A DNA stretch of 64,000 nucleotides, from contig NZ_CP108055.1 of assembly GCF_036174265.1 (NCBI RefSeq), forward strand, positions 9,734,001 through 9,798,000. The letters run 5' to 3'. Under the pieces are notes generated by a model. That model saw nothing but the letters and a program-made list of their open reading frames with translations, did not search any database and was not told the DNA's origin. Within the stretch, counting starts at the first letter, position 1; every line of letters begins with the position of its first letter. Source of the DNA: Streptomyces sp. NBC_00285 (GTDB lineage: Bacteria; Actinomycetota; Actinomycetes; Streptomycetales; Streptomycetaceae). Shown here one piece after another: positions 9,222 to 16,921 of this stretch. Both the position numbers and the translations under genes were made by a program.

Positions 9222-9227
9222 TTTGGC

Positions 9228-10079
9228 TCATTCCCTGTGAGCGGACTTCGCCAACTCCGCGTTGAACTGAGCGCCGACGAGAAGTGCCAGGTTGGACAGC
9301 CACAACCAGATCAGGAAGATCACGGCACCTGCCAGCGAACCGTACAGACGGTTGTAGGTGCTGACGTGTGACGTGTAGACGGCGAATCCGAGCGAGACGG
9401 CCAGCAGGAGCAGCACCGCCAAGGTGCCCCCGGGAGCCATCCGCCGGACAGGGCGCGAGGCTGTCGGGCCCGAACGGTACAGAACGAGCACCAGGGCGAC
9501 GGCGACCACCGCTATGACGGGCCAGCGCAGTGTGTCCCATGCCGAGCGGGGTCCGGTGCCCAGATCCAGCGCCCTGCCCAGATGCCGGGCCAGGTCACCG
9601 GTGAGAAGCAATGCGAGGGTCGATGTGAGGAGCAGGGCGATCAGGACCAGGGCCGTGGCGATGATGCGCGGAGCGGTACGCCAGACCGGCCGGGCGGCGT
9701 TTTTCCGCTGCATGGCGTACAGCGCCCGGCGGAAGACGCTCAGATAGCTGCACCCCGACCACAGGGCTCCCGTACCGCCGACGAAGATCAACGTCCATGC
9801 CGCCGACGACTGTTCCGCCATCTGCTGCAGGGTGCTGCGCAGCAGAGCGTGGGACGCGGTCGGAGCGGCCTGCACCATGCGGTCGATGACGTCCGGCTTG
9901 GCGGTGGGCATGGTCAGCCCCAGGATCGAGAGCAGCACCAGCAGCAACGGGAACAGGGCCAGAACCGCGTAATACGTCAGCGCGGCGGCCCAGTCCGTGA
10001 CGTCGTCGTCCCAGACGGTCACCGGCGTCCGCCGTAGTGCCGCCCACCAACGCGCCGTACGACTGCCTGCGTCATCCAT
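9228..10079 (-). CDS. YihY/BrkB-family inner membrane protein
   Basis: The 283-residue protein has about six membrane spans. Conserved family segments include WAAALTYYAVLALFPLLLVLL near the N-terminus, GTGALWSGCSYLSVFRRALY, and the final SLAGAVIFLIWLWLSNLALLVGAQFNAEL-type region. The family was once called RNase BN by mistake; its function is unknown and a transport or envelope role is usually assumed. ATG at 10079 starts just before the conserved core. ATG at 10118 is an alternative. Confidence 0.88.
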   Translation of the reverse strand: MDDAGSRTARWWAALRRTPVTVWDDDVTDWAAALTYYAVLALFPLLLVLLSILGLTMPTAKPDVIDRMVQAAPTASHALLRSTLQQMAEQSSAAWTLIFVGGTGALWSGCSYLSVFRRALYAMQRKNAARPVWRTAPRIIATALVLIALLLTSTLALLLTGDLARHLGRALDLGTGPRSAWDTLRWPVIAVVAVALVLVLYRSGPTASRPVRRMAPGGTLAVLLLLAVSLGFAVYTSHVSTYNRLYGSLAGAVIFLIWLWLSNLALLVGAQFNAELAKSAHRE

Positions 10080-10364
10080 GGCGCGGATGTTCTCACTCTC
10101 CGTCCTCGGGCACGACATCTTGTGCCGGTTCACCGCGTCACCGGATCCCTGGGCGGCGCCCTCTACATGGGGACTTCTCAAACGCGCTTCGGGCCCGACC
10201 ATTTCGTGGTGCTCGGTTAAGAAGGCGCAGCAATTTCCTGGAGGCACGCGATAGTCGGCTGGTTCCCCGAGGATCCCTGCGCAAACAGAGCTTTTTTGGT
10301 GAATGGTGGTCGAATTGCAGGGCGGACGGACGTCCAGGTTCTGCCTCTCACGCTGCTCCTCCTC

Positions 10365-10461
10365 CGAGGCCCAGGTCCAGCGCAGTCGGAAAACGGCCAT
10401 CGGCTTGGCCGTGCAGAAGGGCGGCCATGGTCGAAGAACGGTGCGCTGGACCTGGGCCTCG
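10365..10461. repeat. Perfect 20-bp inverted repeat with 57-bp spacer
   Basis: Bases 10365-10384 are the exact reverse complement of 10442-10461. The spacer contains a smaller dyad ACGGCC/GGCCGT. No gene explains it. It could be a remnant of an inverted duplication, an element end, or a structured RNA. Confidence 0.7.
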
Positions 10462-10499
10462 ACAGACGTACCCCTGCCGTGGCCGCGGTGACGGGAGCT

Positions 10500-10673
10500 C
10501 TACTGGGGCAATCGCCTGAGCCAGGACGAGGCAAGAGCGTAGGCGACAGCCGACACTGCACGTCCCGTGAGGACCGTGGACGTAGACGTTGACGCGTGCT
10601 CGGGCAGCCTGTGTCCGAAGAATCCGAACACGACGTCGCGGGTGACGGCGAACGCTGCGACGGCGGTGAACAT
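10500..10673 (-). CDS. Possible small hypothetical protein
   Basis: This 57-codon frame starts ATG behind GCGGGTGCG and has moderately coding-like third positions in its first half. It encodes a hydrophobic N-terminal half (FTAVAAFAVTRDVVFGFFG). It lies downstream of the PLD gene on the same strand. No family is recognised and it may be non-coding. Confidence 0.25.
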   Translation of the reverse strand: MFTAVAAFAVTRDVVFGFFGHRLPEHASTSTSTVLTGRAVSAVAYALASSWLRRLPQ

Positions 10674-10750
10674 CGCACCCGCTGACTGCCTGGTCCACCG
10701 CCCAGGCCTCGCGGCGACGAGATCATCCGGGCGGGGGCCAAGTGGTTCTG

Positions 10751-11959
10751 TCACAGGAAGCGTCGGATCGGGGTGACGGTGACTTCCTTGGCGCGTTGCA
10801 GTGCCGTCCGCCGTCTCCATCGGGTGAGATCGATGTCCACACTGCTCTTCAGATCCGCTTCGTAGTCCCGGTCGAGTGCGGCGGTGAACTCCTCGTCGAG
10901 GACGGCGAGCATCACTTCTTCGTCGTGGTCCATGGACCGACGGTTGAAATTGGTGGAGCCGATCAGAGAGGCGACCGAGTCAACGGTGATGATCTTGGTG
11001 TGCATCATTGTCGGCTGGTACTGACGGATGTGCACTCCCGCCTGCAACAGGCGCGTGTAGTGGTGTTGACCGGCGAGCTGACAGGCACGCTGGTCCGTGT
11101 GCGGGCCGGGCAGCAGGATCTCGACGCATACGCCACGACGAGCGGTCTCGCACAGCAGGTCGATGAAATAGGTGTCCGGAGCGAAGTAGGCGGTGGCCAG
11201 CCGGAAGCGTTCCTCGGCGGAGCTGAGCATGACCCGGATGAGGGTCTGCATGTCCTGCCAGCCGATGCTCGCGGAGCCCCGGACGACCTGGACCACCGAT
11301 GATCCGGCCTGCGGGTGCTCCGTGAAGCGGTCGCGGTCGTCGAAGAGTTCGTCGTGGCACTCCGCCCAGTTCTGCGCGAACGCGGCCGCGATTCCGTCGA
11401 CGGCCGGACCGCGGACCTGGACGTGGGTGTCGCGCCATTCGGCCGGGTTGCGCGCATCACCGCACCATTCCTCGGCGATGCCGACGCCACCGGTGAAGGC
11501 GGTGTGCTCGTCGACGATGAGAGCCTTGCGGTGGCAGCGATGGTTCTGCTTGAAGGGTGACAGCCACGCGGGTCTGCGGAACCAGGCCACCTGAACGCCC
11601 GCACTGCTCATGAGGTCCAGCAACTGCCGCTCGATCTCCTTGGCGCCGAAGCCGTCCAGCAGCAGGCGTACCCGCACTCCCGCGCGGGCGCGATCGGCCA
11701 GCGTGACGGCGATGTCGTGGGCCACCTGGCCCCGCCAGTACACGAACGTCATCATGTCGATGGTGTGCCGGGCCGAGCGGATCGCCCCGAGCATCGCGGG
11801 GAAGATCTCATCGCCGTTGCGCAGCGGTACCAGAGCGTTGTCTTCGGTGGCGGCCACGCCGATGAGCCGCTCCAGGCGACGTCGTAGGCGCTGCTTGCGC
11901 GCCTCCGCGTCGGGCACGGTGTCGCGAGCCGGGGGTGCGGGTCTACCGCCGAGTGTCAC
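10751..11959 (-). CDS. Phospholipase D-like / cardiolipin synthase-type protein
   Basis: The 402-residue protein carries two complete HKD motifs, HRKALIVD and HTKIITVD, the latter followed by the usual GSTN. Two such motifs form one active site that transfers phosphatidyl groups. The bacterial two-HKD proteins of this size are mostly cardiolipin synthases. Unlike classical Cls there are no N-terminal membrane spans. GTG at 11959 is chosen for the GGGAG site seven bases upstream; the open frame further upstream is not conserved-looking. It lies at the end of a minus-strand block of stress-related genes. Confidence 0.88.
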   Translation of the reverse strand: MTLGGRPAPPARDTVPDAEARKQRLRRRLERLIGVAATEDNALVPLRNGDEIFPAMLGAIRSARHTIDMMTFVYWRGQVAHDIAVTLADRARAGVRVRLLLDGFGAKEIERQLLDLMSSAGVQVAWFRRPAWLSPFKQNHRCHRKALIVDEHTAFTGGVGIAEEWCGDARNPAEWRDTHVQVRGPAVDGIAAAFAQNWAECHDELFDDRDRFTEHPQAGSSVVQVVRGSASIGWQDMQTLIRVMLSSAEERFRLATAYFAPDTYFIDLLCETARRGVCVEILLPGPHTDQRACQLAGQHHYTRLLQAGVHIRQYQPTMMHTKIITVDSVASLIGSTNFNRRSMDHDEEVMLAVLDEEFTAALDRDYEADLKSSVDIDLTRWRRRTALQRAKEVTVTPIRRFL

Positions 11960-12168
11960 GTCGAGTCTCCCACTGGGCCATGAAGAACAGAGAACCTCAG
12001 GGCTGCAGAGTGAGCCCGAACAACCGCATTCCCGGTCGGAGCCGCGGCACTCCAGCCGTCGTGATGCGCGTTCGGCGCCGGTTCCGGCTGGTGACCACAT
12101 GCCGGAACCTGGCGCCCTTTGCGGGCAGTCGTACGTCACCGAGCCGTGACGGTGGGTCAGCCGGCCGG

Positions 12169-12792
12169 TCAGCGGGAGGTGGTCCAGCGGGGGGCCGTAG
12201 CGGCCCAAGCCGCGTCCCACCGGGCGAGGGTGTGCCGTTCCAGCCTGCGGTGGGCGTAGCCGTGTGCGGCGGCGCCGAGGAGGGGGACAACCAGTGCGGT
12301 GAGGACTACCCAGCCCACGACACGGTTGCGGATCTGCTCGGTGGTCAGGGGTGGGTCGGTGATCATCCCCTCGGCGTTCACCCATACCCGGACGGTGCTC
12401 CCGGCGGGCAGAGCGGGTTCGACGTCGGTCTCGTCGGTGCGGGTGTGCCCGTCGGGGTCGGTGAAGCGGACGGTCACCGGATAAAGGGCCTTCTTCGACT
12501 CGTGCGATCCCGGCTCTGGATGGCGGGGGGCGTCATGGACCAGGACCGCGGGGATGTGATGCCACCTGGTGGTCTGCTCCCGGGCGGCTGCCGTGTAGTG
12601 GCGATGGGCGGTGTCGCCGACCAGGAACGCGGTGGTGGGAAGGGCGGCCGACACGGCCAGGAGGAAACCGACGGCGATCCATGCCTGTGCGAGGTCGGTG
12701 CGACGGCGCAGAGGATTGCGCCGCCATCGCCACAACAACAGGTGGTGCGGCGGTTCTTCGGGAGGGGGATCCGAGGGTGTCGGGCGGGTCAC
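12169..12792 (-). CDS. Rv1733c-like two-span membrane protein
   Basis: The 207-residue protein has a basic N-terminus (WRWRRNPLRRRTD), one span at about 37-58, an extracytoplasmic domain of about 100 residues with VTVRFTDPDGHTRTDETDV, and a second span at about 160-180. The length, NPLRRR start and two-span layout fit the actinobacterial family named after M. tuberculosis Rv1733c, a dormancy-regulon membrane antigen of unknown function. Its neighbours, a DevRS-like system and TraR/DksA proteins, fit a dormancy or stress context. Confidence 0.85.
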   Translation of the reverse strand: MTRPTPSDPPPEEPPHHLLLWRWRRNPLRRRTDLAQAWIAVGFLLAVSAALPTTAFLVGDTAHRHYTAAAREQTTRWHHIPAVLVHDAPRHPEPGSHESKKALYPVTVRFTDPDGHTRTDETDVEPALPAGSTVRVWVNAEGMITDPPLTTEQIRNRVVGWVVLTALVVPLLGAAAHGYAHRRLERHTLARWDAAWAATAPRWTTSR

Positions 12793-12866
12793 GATGTCTC
12801 TCCTTCCGCAGAGCAGGGCAGCCCCGCTGAGCGCTCGCGGGGGCGGGACGGGGGAGGGGCGGCGGA

Positions 12867-13676
12867 TCAGTGGTGGAGGTGCGCGGTGGTCGAGGGGTGG
12901 TTGTGTGCGGCGTGCAGGAGCTTCGCGGCGCCGCGGACCGCGGCGGTGTGCGGGGCGGCGACGGGCCGGACGGCAGTGCGGAGTCGGCCGGCGAGGCCGT
13001 AGGTGATGTCCGGGCGCAGCGCGCCCCCGCCGGCCAGGAGAGCACCCCGCTGGAGGGCGTCGAGCGTCTGGGAGGTGCGGTCCTGGTCCAGCATGCCGGT
13101 AACCATGGCGACGACGGCGTCGGTGATCCGTGCAGGTGAAGTGAGGTTGTCCAGATCATTGGTGCCCAGGGCGGTGCAGCGGGCGTCGGTCACCGCGCCG
13201 TCGGTGAGGAGCGTGACCTCGGTCAGGTGGGCGCCGAGGTCCACGACGAGGAGTGGACGGGTCAGGTCGGCGTCCGCGGCCAGGGCCACGGCACGGGGGG
13301 TGGGGACGGTCAGCACGGCGCGCGGGCGAAGGACCTCGACGGCTGTGCGTGCTTCGGTCCGGTAGACGATGCCGCCCAGTACGGGCGTGGTCAGGACGAG
13401 CAGCGGGCGTCCGAAACGGGGCAGGCGGTGACCGAGCAGCCGGTCGAGCATCCGGGCTGTTCCGGGGGTGTCGACGATCGCCCCGCGCTGGATGGGACAC
13501 GTGCCGCCGACGCCCGGGAAGGTCACCGAGGGCACGTCGAGGATCATCCGCCGTCCGGATGTCCAGGCTCGGGTGCGGGCGCTGCCCAGATCGAGGGCGA
13601 TGCCGGTGCACCGTCGGCACGAGGGCCACAAGCGATGTCGGGCGGTCATAGGACCGGGACCGGAGGCGGTGATCAC
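12867..13676 (-). CDS. Miniature MreB-like actin-fold protein
   Basis: The 269-residue protein has the MreB phosphate-1 loop (DLGSARTRAWTSGRR), followed directly by CPIQRGAIVDTPG, then phosphate-2 (VVDLGAHLTEVTLLTDG) and the adenosine motif LAGGGALRPDI. MreB is normally about 340 residues. The segment between phosphate-1 and the RPMKDGVI-like strand, and most of the segment before the GGGAL motif, are missing. This corresponds to subdomains IB and IIB. GTG at 13676 overlaps the TGA of the zinc-finger gene as GTGA and has a GGGAGG site. From memory S. coelicolor SCO6166 is the same type. Polymerisation ability is doubtful. Confidence 0.85.
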   Translation of the reverse strand: MITASGPGPMTARHRLWPSCRRCTGIALDLGSARTRAWTSGRRMILDVPSVTFPGVGGTCPIQRGAIVDTPGTARMLDRLLGHRLPRFGRPLLVLTTPVLGGIVYRTEARTAVEVLRPRAVLTVPTPRAVALAADADLTRPLLVVDLGAHLTEVTLLTDGAVTDARCTALGTNDLDNLTSPARITDAVVAMVTGMLDQDRTSQTLDALQRGALLAGGGALRPDITYGLAGRLRTAVRPVAAPHTAAVRGAAKLLHAAHNHPSTTAHLHH

Positions 13677-14044
13677 CGGTCGGCCTCCCTGACCTGCTGG
13701 CAGCGGGCACAGTAGCGGGCCTGCGGCACGATCATCAGCCGCTCGCGGGCGATGGGACCGCGGCACAGGTGGCAGCTGCCGAAGCGGCCCCGGTCCATCC
13801 GTTGGAGGGCGGCTTCGACGTCGGTCAGGACCATACGTGCGGAGGCGGCGAGCTGGACGCGGACTTCGACCTGCGAGGCGGTCTGCCGGTCGAGAATCGC
13901 GTCGGCGCAGGTCGTGGCGGCGGTCGAGAGCTGCTGCAACTGCTCCTGGCGGAACAGCCGTTGCTCGTGCAGGCTCTCGCGCAGTACGGCGAAGTCCTCG
14001 ATCGACAGAGCGGTGTTGAGGTCGTCGATAGTCTGGTGTTGCAC
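13673..14044 (-). CDS. TraR/DksA-family zinc-finger protein
   Basis: The 123-residue protein has a helical N-terminal part and a C-terminal four-cysteine zinc finger, CHLC and CARC, separated by about 17 residues. DksA proteins insert into the secondary channel of RNA polymerase and tune promoters during starvation. TraR-like short forms act similarly. GTG at 14044 follows GGGGGTGA. It is translationally coupled (GTGA) to the mini-MreB gene and lies 49 bp after a second TraR/DksA gene, so the three probably form one operon. Confidence 0.88.
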   Translation of the reverse strand: MQHQTIDDLNTALSIEDFAVLRESLHEQRLFRQEQLQQLSTAATTCADAILDRQTASQVEVRVQLAASARMVLTDVEAALQRMDRGRFGSCHLCRGPIARERLMIVPQARYCARCQQVREADR

Positions 14045-14093
14045 CAAGTCACCCCCTGGGCAGGGCGGATCAGGGACGGCGGACGGATGCCTG

Positions 14094-14420
14094 TCAGGCG
14101 GCGTTGCGCTGGCAGGGCACACAGAACGGCGTGTAGGGCAGGATCTCCAGGCGCTCGACCGGGATCGGCCTGGAGCAGGTCCGGCAGACGCCGTAACTGC
14201 CGTCCTGAACGCGGGCGAAGGCGGCCTCGACCTCGGCGAGGACTCGCCGGACGGTGTCCTTCTGCGTGCACATCACCTGTTCCTCCGCGTCGGGCGCGGC
14301 CTCGACGATGGCGTGCAACTGGGTGAGACGGGCGGCACGTTCGTGTTCGAGGCGCTGAAGTGCCTCGTGCGCCGTCAGCCGCTCAGGACGGGTCTCGGTC
14401 CGGGGCGTGTCGAGTGACAT
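14094..14420 (-). CDS. TraR/DksA-family zinc-finger protein, second copy
   Basis: The 108-residue protein has a coiled-coil-like N-terminal half (EALQRLEHERAARLTQL) and a zinc finger with CRTC and CVPC. ATG at 14420 is preceded by GAAGGAA. It is the first gene of the minus-strand operon and faces the two-component system across a 343-bp region carrying repeated CCCATC motifs. The two adjacent copies differ considerably, so they are an old duplication with perhaps distinct roles at RNA polymerase. Confidence 0.88.
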   Translation of the reverse strand: MSLDTPRTETRPERLTAHEALQRLEHERAARLTQLHAIVEAAPDAEEQVMCTQKDTVRRVLAEVEAAFARVQDGSYGVCRTCSRPIPVERLEILPYTPFCVPCQRNAA

Positions 14421-14763
14421 GGCGGTTCCTTCTTTCCACGAGAACGGTGGGCGTGGTGGAGGCAGTCGTCGAAGGCGGGAGCCGGGGGAGACGCGCCGGT
14501 CGGTGCATGCCTCCACAGTGGCTGCGATGCCGTGTGAAACCCATCGGGTGCGATACCCATCTCTCGCGCGGCCCAGGACCCATCACCACGTGGGCAGCCG
14601 AGGATCGGGAAATGGGCATTGGAGCCCATCGACGGCGGAACAGACAGCGGGCAACCTGGACAGCAGGCCGGTCAGGGCCAGTGGACGCGCAGCTCGCGTC
14701 CAGGCTGCGCGGTGGCCGACCGTGGAGACAAAACCGTGTCTCACGAGGAAAGGCGTCATCCAG
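14421..14763. other. Divergent regulatory region of the stress block
   Basis: This 343-bp region between the TraR/DksA operon and the sensor kinase holds no gene. It contains four CCCATC hexamers and several overlapping dyads, listed as a separate site. Confidence 0.6.
14539..14630. promoter_or_regulatory. Reiterated CCCATC dyads, candidate response-regulator operator
   Basis: CCCATC occurs at 14540, 14556, 14579 and 14625. They form dyads ACCC-ATC-GGGT (14539-14549), ATCGGGT-N5-CCCAT-like (14543-14560), CCCA-N8-TGGG (14579-14594) and ATGGGC-N6-GCCCAT (14612-14629). The sites sit between divergent operons beside a NarL-type regulator gene and are plausible binding sites for it. Confidence 0.5.
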
Positions 14764-15717
14764 GTGTCCCTGTTCTGGCGGATCTTCGCGCTCAACGCGG
14801 TCGTGCTGGGAAGCGCCACCGCGCTGCTGCTGTGGGCTCCGGTGACGGTGTCCGTGCCGGTGGTGCTGACCGAGGCGATCATCCTCGTGGCCGGTCTGGT
14901 CGTCATGCTCGTCGCCAACGCGGCCCTGCTGCGGATCGGCCTGGCACCGCTCGACCGTCTCACACGGCTGATGACCACCGTCGATCTGCTGCGCCCCGGG
15001 CAACGGCTGCCGGAAGGGGGCCGTGGCGAGACCGCCGAACTGATCCGCACCTTCAACGCCATGATCGAGCGCCTCGAACACGAACGGGCCTCCAGTAGCG
15101 CCCGCGCCCTGTTCGCACAGGAAGCGGAGCGGCGCCGCATCGCCCAGGAACTGCACGACGAGGTGGGCCAGACCATGACCGCGATCCTGCTCGCGTTGGA
15201 GCGGGCCGCCGCCGAGGCGGACGAACCCCTGCGCGGTGAACTGCGGCAGGCGCAGGAGATCACCCGGGGGAGCCTGGACGAGGTACGGCGTCTGGTACGG
15301 CGGCTGCGGCCGGGCGTGCTCGAGGACCTCGGTCTGGTCAGCGCCCTGACCTCCCTGACCGGCGAGTTCGCCACCCACGTAGGGCTGCGCGTGGTCCGCC
15401 GCTTCGACACCGGCCTGCCCCTGCTGGACCAGCAGACGGAACTGGTGCTGTACCGCGTCGCACAGGAAGCGCTGACCAACGCGGCCCGCCATGCCGAGGC
15501 CGGCCAGGTCGAGGTGAGTCTGCGGCACACCGGCGAGGAGGTGACGCTGGCCGTCGTCGACGACGGCCGTGGCACCGGGGCCGCCAGCGAAGGTGCCGGG
15601 ATGCGCGGAATGCGGGAACGGGCCCTGCTGATCGGAGCCACCCTGGATGTCACCTCGCAGCCGCAGGCCGGTACGACGGTCCGGCTGACCGTGCCCCACC
15701 TCAGGAAGCAGCCATGA
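14764..15717 (+). CDS. Membrane sensor histidine kinase, NarL/DevS-type (HisKA_3)
   Basis: The 317-residue protein has two membrane spans (about 3-25 and 31-54) with almost no external loop, then a HAMP-like linker. The HisKA_3 dimerisation motif RRRIAQELHDEVGQT has its phospho-acceptor at H131. The HATPase domain has N-box EALTNAARHAEA and GMRGMRERA. With so little exposed surface it probably senses a membrane or cytoplasmic signal. GTG at 14764 is chosen as the first start before the spans. Its stop overlaps the response-regulator start (ATGA). From memory it corresponds to the SCO6162/6163 system. Confidence 0.9.
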   Translation: MSLFWRIFALNAVVLGSATALLLWAPVTVSVPVVLTEAIILVAGLVVMLVANAALLRIGLAPLDRLTRLMTTVDLLRPGQRLPEGGRGETAELIRTFNAMIERLEHERASSSARALFAQEAERRRIAQELHDEVGQTMTAILLALERAAAEADEPLRGELRQAQEITRGSLDEVRRLVRRLRPGVLEDLGLVSALTSLTGEFATHVGLRVVRRFDTGLPLLDQQTELVLYRVAQEALTNAARHAEAGQVEVSLRHTGEEVTLAVVDDGRGTGAASEGAGMRGMRERALLIGATLDVTSQPQAGTTVRLTVPHLRKQP

Positions 15718-16379
15718 CCACGCCCGACACATCCGTGATCCGTATCCTCCTCGCCGACGACCACGCCCTGGTACGGCGCGGAGTGCGGCTCATCCTCGAC
15801 CGGGAGCCGGACCTCGAGGTCGTCGCCGAGGCCGGGGACGGCGCGGAGGCCATCGACCTGGCCCGCACCCACGAGATCGACCTGGCGGTGATGGACATCG
15901 CCATGCCCCGGATGACCGGACTGCAGGCCACCCGGGAACTTCTCGCGCTGAAACCCGGAGTGCGGGTGCTGATGCTGACGATGCACGACAACGAGCAGTA
16001 CTTCTTCCAGGCGTTGAAGGCCGGTGCGGGCGGATATGTGCTGAAGTCGGTGGCCGACCGCGACCTGGTGGCGGCGTGCAGGGCCGCCATGCGGGACGAG
16101 CCCTTCCTGTATCCGGGTGCGGTCACGGCGCTCATCCGCAACTACCTCGACCGGGTCCGCCACGGTGAGGAGCCGCCCGAGCAGATCCTGACCGCGCGCG
16201 AGGAAGAGGTCCTCAAACTCGTGGCCGAGGGCCACTCCTCCAAGGAGATCGCCGAGATGCTCTTCATCAGCATCAAGACCGTCCACCGGCACCGGGAGAA
16301 CCTGCTGCACAAACTCGGGCTGCGTGACCGGCTGGAACTCACCCGATACGCGATCCGCGCCGGCCTGATCGAAGCCTGA
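15714..16379 (+). CDS. NarL/FixJ-family response regulator
   Basis: The 221-residue protein has a receiver domain with the acidic pair DD at 15-16, phospho-acceptor D61 (VMDIAMP) and the conserved lysine in GYVLKSV. A LuxR-type helix-turn-helix lies at about 155-215 (LTAREEEVLKLVAEGHSSKEIA). It is translationally coupled to the kinase gene. Likely targets are its own divergent region with repeated CCCATC sites, and the genes on both sides, including the downstream leader-secDF pair. Confidence 0.93.
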   Translation: MTTPDTSVIRILLADDHALVRRGVRLILDREPDLEVVAEAGDGAEAIDLARTHEIDLAVMDIAMPRMTGLQATRELLALKPGVRVLMLTMHDNEQYFFQALKAGAGGYVLKSVADRDLVAACRAAMRDEPFLYPGAVTALIRNYLDRVRHGEEPPEQILTAREEEVLKLVAEGHSSKEIAEMLFISIKTVHRHRENLLHKLGLRDRLELTRYAIRAGLIEA

Positions 16380-16447
16380 ACCGAACGGCTGCCGCAGAGC
16401 TGCGGGCGGGGCCGCCACCGGTATCGAGGAGGGAAGGGAGAGAGGGG

Positions 16448-16852
16448 ATGGCCCGCTTCACGCACTCCGTTCCGCGTACGCGCGGCCCGGGCGCGGCAGC
16501 GGTGTGGGTGGTCCTGCTCGCCGTCCTCATCACCCTGCTCGGCCCATGCGTCCCGGGCGGTGAGCCCTCCGGTGTCCGGGGCGGCGCGGTGGTCGTGGCC
16601 GACTCCGTGCACGGCGAGTCTTACGCGGACAACGCTGACCCGGCCGTCTCCGCCGCGGCCGTTCGGAGCCACCGGGATGCCGCCGGTGAGCGTCATGCTC
16701 CGCCGGTCTCCGCCCCGGGTGCGTCGCCCGCCACAGGGACGGCCCCGCTCCCGCCCGCACGGTCTCCGGTCGCGGCAGCAGGCCCACCCGTGCCGGAGCC
16801 ACCGGCACACCGTCACGGGGTGCGCGCACCACCCCTGTCCTCCGGCATCTGA
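16448..16852 (+). CDS. Leader protein with RAPP motif upstream of secDF, candidate Sec-monitoring arrest peptide (ApdA-like)
   Basis: The 134-residue protein has an N-terminal signal or anchor (basic start, then AAVWVVLLAVLITLLG at about 17-32), a low-complexity Ala/Pro middle, and the C-terminus VRAPPLSSGI. R-A-P-P spans residues 126-129, five residues before the end. RAPP-type arrest peptides upstream of secDF have been reported (ApdA in actinobacteria, ApdP in alphaproteobacteria, from memory). They stall ribosomes until the nascent chain is pulled by the Sec machinery. Here the last codons form the 5' arm of a stem that covers the secDF Shine-Dalgarno. A ribosome stalled on RAPP would occupy that arm. 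Expression of the frame is well supported by codon bias and a strong ribosome binding site; arrest is inferred. Confidence 0.8.
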   Translation: MARFTHSVPRTRGPGAAAVWVVLLAVLITLLGPCVPGGEPSGVRGGAVVVADSVHGESYADNADPAVSAAAVRSHRDAAGERHAPPVSAPGASPATGTAPLPPARSPVAAAGPPVPEPPAHRHGVRAPPLSSGI

Positions 16853-16921
16853 ACCCTTCCCTCTCCTTCCCGACCTCGGCCACTCTTCTCCCGGCCGAGG
16901 TGTGCCTGCCGGAGGCCCCCA
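16839..16921 (+). promoter_or_regulatory. Nested RNA stems sequestering the secDF ribosome binding site
   Basis: CCTCCGGCA (16839-16847, inside the last codons of the leader ORF) is the exact complement of TGCCGGAGG (16907-16915), which contains the secDF Shine-Dalgarno GGAGG six bases before GTG 16922. Between them a second perfect 9-bp stem (16873-16881 with 16893-16901, loop 11 nt) brings the arms together. Translation to the end of the leader, or stalling there, would open the site. Confidence 0.7.

Larger units (their letters stand above)
10080..10750. other. Long gene-poor stretch with a large inverted repeat
   Basis: This region of about 670 bp lies between the yihY-like and PLD genes. 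It contains a perfect 20-bp inverted repeat (listed separately) and one weak small open frame at 10500-10673. Codon bias of the other open frames is poor and I see no homology. Confidence 0.5.
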
